From contig CAJUDM010000004.1 of the NCBI GenBank assembly GCA_910584915.1, positions 1 to 64,000 of the forward strand: 64,000 nucleotides of DNA, in the 5' to 3' direction. Below are positions 24,701-31,037 of this stretch, one piece after another. This stretch comes from an uncultured Lachnospiraceae bacterium (lineage in GTDB: Bacteria > Bacillota > Clostridia > Lachnospirales > Lachnospiraceae). Under the pieces are notes generated by a model that searched no databases, was not told the DNA's origin, and saw only the letters and a list, made by a program, of their open reading frames with translations. Position 1 is the first letter of the stretch, and every line of letters begins with the position of its first letter. The position numbers and the translations under genes were made by a program.

Positions 24701-25327
24701 GCAGTGTACTTCATCGATCACAATGTGGTCAATGCGCAGTCCGCTCCGCTCGGCACTGCTGAGATCTCTCAGAAATTTGGGGCTGCACAACCGCTCAGGG
24801 GATACATATAAAAATTTGTACTGCACCTGACGCCCGCCGCCCCGGTTTTCGCGCGGGTTTTGTATTTCAGAGAACAACGCCCGGGACGAGAGGCCGTCCA
24901 TACCGGGATAGATCGCCTTGAAGCGGATATTTTGATAATAATTGGCTGCATTGGGATGGTAGAGGGGATAGGAATTTCTGTTAAAATTATCCACCTGGTT
25001 TTCAATCAGGGCAACCAGAGGAGTTATGACAAGAGTGATACCGGGGAAAAAGACAGAAGGAGCCTGAAAACAGAGGGATTTTCCACTTCCGGTAGGAAGG
25101 ATCACAAAAGTGTCATTGCCGGAGAGAATAGAGTGCATGATCTGCCGCTGGTATTTTTTCAGCTGGTATTGATGGCTGCTGTTCTGATGGAGGAAAATAG
25201 AACGGATCTCTTTGATCCTGTCCTTCTTCCAGTCTGTGGACACTTTTTTTTCACCGTCCGGGGCGATGAATGAATATCGGATCTTTCCGTTTATTTTATA
25301 TGCAGTGCAGGGAGAAAAGCGTTTCAT
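21737..25327 (-). CDS. RecQ-like DNA helicase fused to a replication-initiator-like C-terminal region
   Basis: This 1196-residue protein is about twice the usual RecQ length. Residues 50-480 are a superfamily 2 helicase: Walker A TGSGKS (79-84), DEVH (205-208), SAFTATATP motif III and QEAGRAGRD motif VI (about 458-466). A reduced RecQ zinc region keeps only one Cys pair (LCYVRKYC). Residues about 745-1130 show MCVLDAVYSI...IWEILTG...IQNSIDRMR, then PPLFLYAEEMNGQIIRVP and NALLCHYLIHR...GNFILF. To me this is the layout of Firmicutes plasmid/phage replication initiators with tandem winged helices; that call is by pattern recognition only. ATG 25327 follows AGGAG by 6 bp. It is divergent from the AAA+ gene at 25615. 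Confidence 0.75.
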   Translation of the reverse strand: MKRFSPCTAYKINGKIRYSFIAPDGEKKVSTDWKKDRIKEIRSIFLHQNSSHQYQLKKYQRQIMHSILSGNDTFVILPTGSGKSLCFQAPSVFFPGITLVITPLVALIENQVDNFNRNSYPLYHPNAANYYQNIRFKAIYPGMDGLSSRALFSEIQNPRENRGGGRQVQYKFLYVSPERLCSPKFLRDLSSAERSGLRIDHIVIDEVHCMSQWGFEFRESYLHIADFIRQRPMRPVISAFTATATPKDIAEIKNILHFPTDKREYEKKKYYQISHVARRGNLSLHVIPCSDYEMAGETDHENKRRLLLKDDIAGEGKSSAPSKGGADNNDPQHSTLQTRKDTLIHILEKNLTKVCIIYRTTASGVDELYQELKNIEKFKGRLVKYHAGMSDRAKARSKNCFLSSRDENLNGPADPNDPSKTYKNIMIATKAFGMGIDKRDISLIIHYDMPRSLEDYYQEAGRAGRDPVKVPLADCFLLYSAGPKKEKGTLQYTINWVTSEKGSLRSDCMPISSQFSDDMKENIYFWSYYRLCYVRKYCNIMKYNPGSDAAHNFIIRYLRSSFTLRQCVRDLDDFYSYITDHYPVTASCRDSFIDRCLFSGSSAVRFLGPGFGQTGNSADSPGNDRISCSQAYPESDRFHDEIRKLMGEVNELHINNTYAANLLRHHPDRYQLNSPYVLSEDSPDAGQEWKSKKNKKVKGAPSGTLRRSDFSQDAGFIFVEDPKSCEEYVNASWDSRRDRRNRASIIFTVNRQCIINGVLKMQGDRWTPVTGREHLLPYERYLGCDVKGLFPRERFGPWRRIQKNSLFAYTAGAENHELRFTVYGSEKPSYFDMCVLDAVYSIKISGKKTIYVQTIWEILTGRNTEYSSREKLDFRERIQNSIDRMRAMKISISDNQCGLEIEREAFLPLSDTPKGQKGYTCPAIPPLFLYAEEMNGQIIRVPVSFFNTARIEKTAFWKNDFYAEFTRAGLDQYSFGGIRKYTFDTYIKSLSQSIKFESDTAELLSPGDIRRLENIRSHTCSFRPSTANALLCHYLIHRTAISKARKRGNFILFSTVKSILGLREETCLFHKKTAAFMNRLLNIGYLDHFYFYVKDYDYHLTDGTCVTDNAYFKVEAVDTIKYWRLHGTGHLLLSDFTVTWSLQYHEQLLDDNSNFEMKTKLSDATDGNNCSLSARTKRELAAMPIGKMDGIVLRHN

Positions 25328-25614
25328 ATGGAACTCCTGTGTCAAAAATAATGTATTTAAGCCATTTATTTAATTTGAGTACAAAAAATACAAATATTGT
25401 TCGAAAAATCGAAATTTTATAAATTTCTAATGTTAATTTTTGCAATCCTCACCCCAAAGGGGTGATAAATACATAGTATTGCGTAGTTTCCAATTGTAAC
25501 ATCGCATCATAATTTTGTCTACTTTATTTTGCGGGGCACAAGGCAGAATGGACTGCGTCCATTCCAAAAGAAGTAATAGTAATAGTAATAACAGATAAAA
25601 AAGGAGGTTTGTCT
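25328..25614. promoter_or_regulatory. Divergent AT-rich intergenic region with hairpin and hexamer repeat
   Basis: The region separates recQ-like (-) and clpX-like (+) genes and is much more AT-rich than its surroundings. TCACCCC (25449-25455) and GGGGTGA (25459-25465) form a tight hairpin. AGTAAT is repeated three times in tandem (25572-25589), just before the AAGGAGG ribosome binding site (25601-25607) of the AAA+ gene. No clear sigma-A promoter could be assigned on either strand. Confidence 0.4.
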
Positions 25615-26634
25615 ATGAACTATAACAAAAGTATATCTGCGAACCAAAGCCTTCCGTGGTATGACGACAGGGTGGAAGTCATTCGGGAAGAAGAACTGCC
25701 CGCCACAGGCGGGCAGTATGACGACATCACCCGCAGGACAAAATATAATACCCCGAAAAGGATATACGGGTACCTGAACCGGCATGTATGGAAGCAGGAG
25801 GAAGCCAAAAAAGCGGCGTCCATCATAGCGTGGAACTGCTTTGAGAGGGGTATCAGATCCAACGCCATGTTTATCGGTCCCACAGGCTGCGGCAAGAGCC
25901 ATATCTGGCGCTGCCTGAAAAAGATATTTCCGGACAGGATCGAGATCGTGGATGGCAGCAATCTCACCCTTGACGGGTGGCGCGGCGAGAAAAAGTGGAA
26001 AACACTGCTTTCCTCCCCGATTTTTCGTTCCGGGTCATATACGGTCCTTGTCATCGATGAGGCGGACAAGATGCTTATGCCTAAATTCACTGCTTCTGGG
26101 GAGAATATGAGCCATAGCATCCAGTCTGAGGGGTTGACGATAATGGAGGGGATCCCGGTGGAGATAAAGGAAGGTTCCATCGCCTGCAGGATCGACACGA
26201 AAAGAATCAGCTTCGTGTTCTGCGGAGCATTCTCTGCGAAAGCGGCGGATGTGGCAGAAAAAGAGAGCGGGAGCCGCATCGGTTTCGGTGCGGCGGCGAA
26301 GAAGGTAAAGGCGTATGACAGACACTTTACAGAGGAAGATATGATCGCGTTCGGAGTGATGCCGGAGTTCATGGGGCGTATCCAAAGGATCGTCAGCCTT
26401 GAAGCCATGACTGTCGATGATTATTTCCGGATGACGGACAGTTCCTGTGGTCCGCTTCCGAATATCAGAAAGCAGTACGGGGCAAATATCCGTCTTACCG
26501 CCGAAATGCGCCGTGAGCTGGCGGAGGCTGCCCTTGCCAGCGGGCTGGGCATCCGGGGAATGGAGAACCGGATACGCGCGATGATGGACGAGGCGCTGTT
26601 CGAGGACTGCAGCCGGCGGTGCTTTGTATTCTGA
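25615..26634 (+). CDS. ClpX-like AAA+ ATPase lacking the zinc-binding domain
   Basis: This 339-residue AAA+ protein is of the ClpX/HslU type. Walker A is GPTGCGKS (88-95), Walker B VLVIDEADKM (144-153), sensor 1 lies near FVFCGAF, the arginine finger is R255 in PEFMGRIQR, and sensor 2 is GIRGMENRI (312-320). The N-terminal zinc domain of ClpX is absent. A ClpX-like IGF tripeptide is retained at 222-224 (RIGFGA), the loop that docks on ClpP, while the pore loop is GWRG instead of GYVG. ATG 25615 has AAGGAGG 7 bp upstream. It is followed by two small unknown genes. It is possibly an unfoldase for a specialised substrate, role unknown. Confidence 0.8.
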   Translation: MNYNKSISANQSLPWYDDRVEVIREEELPATGGQYDDITRRTKYNTPKRIYGYLNRHVWKQEEAKKAASIIAWNCFERGIRSNAMFIGPTGCGKSHIWRCLKKIFPDRIEIVDGSNLTLDGWRGEKKWKTLLSSPIFRSGSYTVLVIDEADKMLMPKFTASGENMSHSIQSEGLTIMEGIPVEIKEGSIACRIDTKRISFVFCGAFSAKAADVAEKESGSRIGFGAAAKKVKAYDRHFTEEDMIAFGVMPEFMGRIQRIVSLEAMTVDDYFRMTDSSCGPLPNIRKQYGANIRLTAEMRRELAEAALASGLGIRGMENRIRAMMDEALFEDCSRRCFVF

Positions 26635-26776
26635 GCACCGGATTTACTGTAAGAATGCGGGCTGTATGTGCCGGAATGTCGCAGATAAGCCATGACAGCT
26701 GGCGCAAATGTGGGATTTGCGTCCTTTTAGAGTGCAAAATTTGTACGCCCGCCAAAGCGGGCAGATGGGAGTTAAC

Positions 26777-27139
26777 GTGAAAATAAAATACAGGTTCAAT
26801 AACGAATACAGCGTGGAGGATGTCATATTTGACGGTTTAAACGGCCGTGAGTACGTCACTTCCACAAAGGATGCCCTGAACGTGATGAAAATTGAAAATC
26901 CCGCCGTGGATTTTACGGAGGATGTGAAGGCGGGGCACTATGATGACCTGACTGATGAGGAGTATCAACAGGTACTCGATATGATCAAGTGTATCTCAAA
27001 ACTCTGGCGCTGTCCCGGAGAGCCGGAGGAGACGGCATCCAGGCATGATATGAATATCCTGTCTCTGCTCGCAAACGCGATAGAAATGATCGGCAGGCAG
27101 GATGTACAGCTTCGGAGATACCGTAAAAGAGTGCAGTGA
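26777..27139 (+). CDS. Small protein of unknown function
   Basis: This 120-residue soluble protein begins MKIKYRFNNEYSVEDVIFDG and carries a basic end (RRYRKRVQ). No family is recognised. GTG 26777 is chosen because GGGAG lies 5 bp upstream; the in-frame ATG at 26765 overlaps that ribosome binding site. It follows the ClpX-like gene by about 140 bp and precedes another small gene by 49 bp, so the three may form one transcription unit. A partner or substrate of the AAA+ protein is one possibility, by neighbourhood only. Confidence 0.6.
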   Translation: MKIKYRFNNEYSVEDVIFDGLNGREYVTSTKDALNVMKIENPAVDFTEDVKAGHYDDLTDEEYQQVLDMIKCISKLWRCPGEPEETASRHDMNILSLLANAIEMIGRQDVQLRRYRKRVQ

Positions 27140-27188
27140 AACTGAAAATAATTTTATTGCTGAGATGATCAGCAGAAAGGATAAAATA

Positions 27189-27452
27189 ATGAACAGATAT
27201 GATTATTACACACGCTGCGTCAATTTTGATGAACAGGAGTGGCTGACTGAAGAACTCTATTATCCCGAGTGCGATGATGACATTTGGAGTAATGACAGGA
27301 GGCCGTCCTATGAGGAATGTTGTCCCGGCATCGAAGATTATCTGGAAGGCCGTGTCATAACCGGAGGTGAAGCAGGAAATAGCAGAAAAAAGGCGGGCGG
27401 CGGGAGCGGAAATAAAAACATAAGTATGGAGAGCGATGGAATCGAAGCGTAA
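27189..27452 (+). CDS. Small acidic cysteine-containing protein of unknown function
   Basis: This 87-residue protein begins MNRYDYYTRCVNFDEQEW. Its middle is rich in Asp, Glu and Tyr with a YECCPG-like Cys pair, and it ends in a low-complexity GGGSGN tail. AAAGGA lies 8 bp before ATG 27189; an earlier in-frame start at 27102 would overlap the previous gene and has no ribosome binding site. It has no recognised family and probably shares the transcript with the ClpX-like gene. Confidence 0.5.
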   Translation: MNRYDYYTRCVNFDEQEWLTEELYYPECDDDIWSNDRRPSYEECCPGIEDYLEGRVITGGEAGNSRKKAGGGSGNKNISMESDGIEA

Positions 27453-27469
27453 CGGCTGAATATATCACA

Positions 27470-27802
27470 GTCAGCCCGGTCCGAAAGGCGGCGTACCCGG
27501 AGGATGGCAGTCCCGCTCCGGTCGGAAACCGGCATGCCCGATGGACAGCGGTTCCGCTCAGAGCAGAGGCTTGTATATCAGGGGACAGCAGTCCCGCCCT
27601 GGGTGGAGGCCTGCATATCAGGGGAGACACTCTCGTCCTGAGGAGGGATTGGTACGTCCGGGGAGGAGGTTTTGTCCTGAGGCGGGACCTGTATATCCGG
27701 GGAAGAGATTCCGCCCTGAGGGGGAAGCTGTACGTCCGGGGAAGGGCTTCCGTCCTGAGGCGGGACCTGCAAATCCGGGGAAACGGTTCCGTCCTGGGGA
27801 GG
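27470..27802 (-). repeat. 39-bp coding minisatellite, partly degenerate beyond the stop
   Basis: On the minus strand five tandem 39-bp units (27608-27802) encode 13-residue repeats of the form PPQDGxxSPDxQV. A sixth unit begins at 27607 but has one extra base, which shifts the frame into a TGA at 27578-27580. Two to three more recognisable but decayed units continue to about 27470 outside the coding region. Confidence 0.75.
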
Positions 27803-29332
27803 AAGGATAATAACAGGCTCCGGCTCCGCGGGAATGGTATTTGTGTGTATCTGTTCGCCGGAAAGGTTGGTTGCGTGCGCCTGTTCAGTCCCGCTCAGGT
27901 GGTAGCACAGGACAGGAATCCCCTGCTCTATATTTTCGTAGATCGTCTCCGCCACGGCGGGCGGAAGGTTGATACAGCCGTGGGAACCGTTTGTCTTGTA
28001 AATGGAGCCGCCGAAGGAGGAGCGCCAGGAGCTGTCATGCATGCCGACGTTTCCGTTGAAAGGCATCCAGTAGGAGACCGGCGTCCTGTAATTTGCACCC
28101 TTTAGGGTGGCGTTCCGCTCCTTGTAGGTGAGCGAGTAGGCGCCCTCCGGCGTGGCATTCCCTCTGGAGGGATTGCCCGAGACAAAGTCCGACTCAATGA
28201 GCAGTTCGCCGTCCCTGTAAAAAAACAGGTGCTGCGCGGTGAGATTGATCTCCACATAGGTATCGCCGTAGTCCGGGCCGTCATGGCTGGCGGCTTCCAG
28301 AAGGTAGGCGGGTTCCCTGTTAGTACTTTCGCCTCTGCCGATGATCTCCATCAGCTTATCCACCTCCGTCTCCTTATCGATCATCCATCCGTAATAGCCG
28401 TTTTTGATCGTGACAGTCTCACCGTAAGAGGTTTCAAATGTCTTGGAAGAATAGGCGGTATTGTATTTTCTGGCAAGCCCTTTAATATACTCTGTGACGG
28501 CCTCCCTGTCTATCGTCCTCTTTCCGCTTTTACTCAGGGAGATCCACTCAGAGAGTGTGGCGCCGTCCAGAACTTCACTCTGACTGCCAAACTGATAAGT
28601 GACAGTCATGTCAGAATAGCCCTGAAGCAGGGCGAGGCGCCCGGTCAGAACGGGATCGTCCGAGGAGTATCTGGGAGGCTTGTAAACGCCGGATGCCTCC
28701 AGAGAGAGGGTATCTTTCAGACCGCAGACGGCTTCGGATGCCGTCTCGATAAGCCTGTCGGGATAGAGTTCTGTTCCCGTCATCTCCGGGACGATCCTGT
28801 AACCGTTTTCTTTGTCATAGGAAATGTAGGCGCTCTCCGGGGAGACCCACTGTGTCTTATCCATACAGTCCAGGGCATCTATGACTGAGTGGAATTTTTC
28901 CTCATCGTACTTCATATCCAGAGAATACTCTTTTTCATGAAAAGCCTGAAGTCCCCAGGTCAGTGAAATCTGGCTGTCAAGCAGAGCCTGCAGCGAGGCC
29001 TCATCCTCCAGGCAGAGCCCTATGCTGTCACCGGATATCTGTTCCTCCTTGTCGCCGTTTTCCCCTATGGTCAGTATGTACTCTGCGGCGGAGGCGTCTA
29101 TCGCCTGCCTCGCCTGCGAGACGCTCATTCCCGAGACATTGACACCGTTTATAATGGTGGCGGGAAAAAAGATATTCCGATATGCGTTGCCCGTAAAGAG
29201 ATACAGGATGGCTGCAGTCAGAAATACGCCTGCCAGAATGATATGCCGCCTGGAAGACCCGGGTTTCGAAGAGATATCTTTCGGTTTATTTTTTCTGTCA
29301 GTATCTGTTTTTTTCTTTTTTGTCTCCCCCAT
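27578..29332 (-). CDS. L,D-transpeptidase (YkuD) with peptidoglycan-binding domains and repeat tail
   Basis: This 584-residue envelope protein has a charged cytoplasmic start, one transmembrane anchor at about 30-48, and two PG_binding_4-type regions (about 60-330). A YkuD domain at about 370-490 contains SHGCINLP with nucleophile C453. Such enzymes make 3-3 or 1-3 cross-links in peptidoglycan or attach proteins to it. After about residue 510 a Pro/Gln/Asp/Ser-rich tail of 13-residue repeats follows, ended prematurely by a 1-base shift in the sixth repeat. GAAGGAAGG lies about 11 bp before the ATG. It is monocistronic. Confidence 0.9.
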   Translation of the reverse strand: MGETKKKKTDTDRKNKPKDISSKPGSSRRHIILAGVFLTAAILYLFTGNAYRNIFFPATIINGVNVSGMSVSQARQAIDASAAEYILTIGENGDKEEQISGDSIGLCLEDEASLQALLDSQISLTWGLQAFHEKEYSLDMKYDEEKFHSVIDALDCMDKTQWVSPESAYISYDKENGYRIVPEMTGTELYPDRLIETASEAVCGLKDTLSLEASGVYKPPRYSSDDPVLTGRLALLQGYSDMTVTYQFGSQSEVLDGATLSEWISLSKSGKRTIDREAVTEYIKGLARKYNTAYSSKTFETSYGETVTIKNGYYGWMIDKETEVDKLMEIIGRGESTNREPAYLLEAASHDGPDYGDTYVEINLTAQHLFFYRDGELLIESDFVSGNPSRGNATPEGAYSLTYKERNATLKGANYRTPVSYWMPFNGNVGMHDSSWRSSFGGSIYKTNGSHGCINLPPAVAETIYENIEQGIPVLCYHLSGTEQAHATNLSGEQIHTNTIPAEPEPVIILPPQDGTVSPDLQVPPQDGSPSPDVQLPPQGGISSPDIQVPPQDKTSSPDVPIPPQDESVSPDMQASTQGGTAVP

Positions 29333-29543
29333 TGGTACAAATGCCTTCCTTCTATTAAAATATATCTGTCATTCTAATTATATGATGACATAGGGGGCAA
29401 AAGGTTTTTGTCCCCCGTGAGATCTGTATAAAAAATATGAAAACAGAAAATGGCAGCAGAAGATCTTCCTGCCGCCATACTTTTTGAACATCAGGACAGT
29501 CCGCAGAACGCACTGTCCGTTGTCTCGATCTTAAGGGAGAACC
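29333..29543. other. Intergenic region between rubredoxin and L,D-transpeptidase genes
   Basis: It contains the terminator at 29450-29478 and a second hairpin, GGACAGT (29494-29500) with ACTGTCC (29512-29518), nearer the rubredoxin stop. Nothing coding is recognised. Confidence 0.4.
29450..29478 (-). terminator. Terminator of the perR-rubrerythrin-rubredoxin operon
   Basis: ATGGCaGCAG and CTGCcGCCAT form a stem with one mismatch. On the minus strand it is followed by TTTTCTGTTTTC; the plus strand also shows a short T run, so it may act both ways. Confidence 0.6.
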
Positions 29544-29714
29544 TCAGGGTGTCTCAACAACCTTTTTGAACATGGATTTGTCGATACCGCACACAGGGCA
29601 TACCCAGTTGTCCGGCAGATCTTCAAAAGCTGTTCCGGGTGCGATATTATGCTCGGGATCTCCTTTCACAGGATCATAAGTGTATCCGCAGGGATTGCAA
29701 AAATATTTATCCAT
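29544..29714 (-). CDS. Rubredoxin
   Basis: This 56-residue protein has the two rubredoxin knuckles, C6NPC9G and C39PVC42G, plus the conserved YDP and DLPDNWVCP segments. It carries electrons to the neighbouring rubrerythrin-type peroxidase in oxidative stress defence. AAGGAG lies 7 bp before the ATG. It is the last gene of a three-gene minus-strand set with reverse rubrerythrin and perR. Confidence 0.95.
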   Translation of the reverse strand: MDKYFCNPCGYTYDPVKGDPEHNIAPGTAFEDLPDNWVCPVCGIDKSMFKKVVETP

Positions 29715-29819
29715 AATGATATCTCCTTATCGTTTGTAATTATTTTACTGATGGTCGAAATGCATTATTACAGAAATCACAGCAAAAATTTTTGCTGTTT
29801 TTCAGAAACCGTCCGGTTT

Positions 29820-30359
29820 TTAACCAAAGTATCTCTCGAGAAGTCCCTTGAACGCTTTGCCGTGACGAGCCTCGTCCCTTGCCATCTCATGAACTGTGTC
29901 ATGGATCGCGTCGAGGTTTGCCGCCTTTGCCCTCTTTGCAAGGTCAAACTTGCCTGCTGTAGCGCCATTCTCAGCTTCCACTCTCATCTCAAGGTTCTTC
30001 TTTGTGGAATCAGTTACAACTTCGCCGAGCAGTTCAGCAAATTTTGCAGCATGCTCAGCTTCTTCATAAGCTGCTTTCTCCCAGTAGAGGCCGATCTCGG
30101 GATAACCCTCTCTGTGAGCTACTCTCGCCATAGCGAGGTACATACCAACCTCAGAGCATTCGCCGTTGAAGTTTGCTCTCAGATCTTCCAGAATATCCTC
30201 AGAAACACCCTGAGCTACGCCTACCACATGCTCTGCAGCCCATGTCATTTCGCCGCTCTGAGCAGTGAACTTTTCAGCGGGGGCATTACACTGGGGACAT
30301 TTCTCAGGGGGCTGATCCCCTTCGTGAACATAACCACATACCTGGCATACAAATTTCAT
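29820..30359 (-). CDS. Reverse rubrerythrin (NADH:peroxidase type)
   Basis: This 179-residue protein has an N-terminal rubredoxin domain (CQVCGYVHEG...CPQCNAP, residues 5-26) followed by the ferritin-like four-helix diiron domain (E..EVGMYLAMARVA, YEEAEHAAKFAELL, MARDEARHGKAF). The rubredoxin-first order defines reverse rubrerythrins, which in clostridia reduce H2O2 and O2. AAGGAG precedes the ATG. It is positioned between perR and rubredoxin, consistent with PerR control. Confidence 0.93.
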   Translation of the reverse strand: MKFVCQVCGYVHEGDQPPEKCPQCNAPAEKFTAQSGEMTWAAEHVVGVAQGVSEDILEDLRANFNGECSEVGMYLAMARVAHREGYPEIGLYWEKAAYEEAEHAAKFAELLGEVVTDSTKKNLEMRVEAENGATAGKFDLAKRAKAANLDAIHDTVHEMARDEARHGKAFKGLLERYFG

Positions 30360-30401
30360 TGTTTTTCTCCTTTTCTCTTTATGATATTTTATAGTTTATT
30401 T

Positions 30402-30422
30402 AAACCGGGAAGTACCCGGTTT
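30402..30422 (-). terminator. Hairpin between perR and reverse rubrerythrin
   Basis: AAACCGGG (30402-30409) pairs with CCCGGTTT (30415-30422). No T-tract follows on the minus strand, so it is more likely an RNA processing or attenuating hairpin than a full terminator. Confidence 0.4.
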
Positions 30423-30427
30423 TAAAT

Positions 30428-30817
30428 CTATTTTCCCTTTTTACAGCAGTTGCCGCATATGCCGTAAAAGTAAGTGATGTGCCCGGCGATCTGCCCGTCG
30501 AAATTGACGCCCGCGATATCCCTGATCGTATCGATATTGTCCATCTGCAGATCGATCACGCTGCCGCACTCCCGGCAGATAAAATGATAGTGGGGGAAAG
30601 TCTTCGCGTCAAAATGATCGACGCCGTCCCCCACATTCAGCTTCTGGATCTCGCCCAGATCGGTCAGGAGCTGAAGGTTGCGGTAAACAGTGCCGAGACT
30701 GATATTCGGAAAGGTTTCCCGGACATCCATATAGACCATATCCGCCGTGGGATGATCTTCTCTATTAGTAAGGCAGTTTTTGATCACTTCGCGCTGCCGG
30801 CTGTATTTCAGTGCCAT
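30428..30817 (-). CDS. perR: Fur-family peroxide regulator PerR
   Basis: This 129-residue Fur-superfamily repressor has an N-terminal winged helix (YSRQREVIKNCL...ISLGTVYRNLQLL) and a dimerisation domain. The zinc site is built from CRECG and CGNCC pairs, and the metal-sensing region is HFDAKTFPHYHFIC. Together with the downstream reverse rubrerythrin and rubredoxin this fits PerR rather than Fur or Zur. It is autoregulated through the 17-bp PerR-box-like palindrome in its promoter. Confidence 0.88.
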   Translation of the reverse strand: MALKYSRQREVIKNCLTNREDHPTADMVYMDVRETFPNISLGTVYRNLQLLTDLGEIQKLNVGDGVDHFDAKTFPHYHFICRECGSVIDLQMDNIDTIRDIAGVNFDGQIAGHITYFYGICGNCCKKGK

Positions 30818-30881
30818 ATAGTCTCCTCGATAAAGTGGGCCTGAAAGCCCGCTTATGAGCCTCTTTCAGAGAATCTCAAAA

Positions 30882-30929
30882 ATAGGAATGATTACTATTT
30901 TAATATAGCATAATTTTCTGACTTGTCAA
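30882..30929 (-). promoter_or_regulatory. perR promoter with PerR box
   Basis: On the minus strand TTGACA (30924-30929) and a TATATT/ATATTA -10 box near 30901-30907 are correctly spaced. The 17-mer ATAGGAATGATTACTAT (30882-30898) is a near-perfect 8-1-8 inverted repeat (7 of 8 pairs) and lies just downstream of the -10 box, a typical repressor position. Confidence 0.65.
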
Positions 30930-31037
30930 CACCCGCACCTTATTTTTATATTTTTTTTAGAAGATTATTCTTCTCTTTTTACAAAAAAATGCAGGAAATA
31001 TGCTATACTATTTACAAAATTCGGAGAATCGGTGACT

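Noticed and set aside
21737..27452. Prophage or transposon
   Set aside because: No integrase, transposase, structural phage gene or flanking direct repeat could be found, so only an accessory module is claimed.
27470..27802. Tandem repeat array considered as CRISPR
   Set aside because: Units are contiguous, with no spacers, and most encode in-frame peptide repeats.
27541..27810. Plus-strand repeat protein rich in Arg, Pro and Gly
   Set aside because: It is the reverse reading of the 39-bp minisatellite belonging to the L,D-transpeptidase gene.
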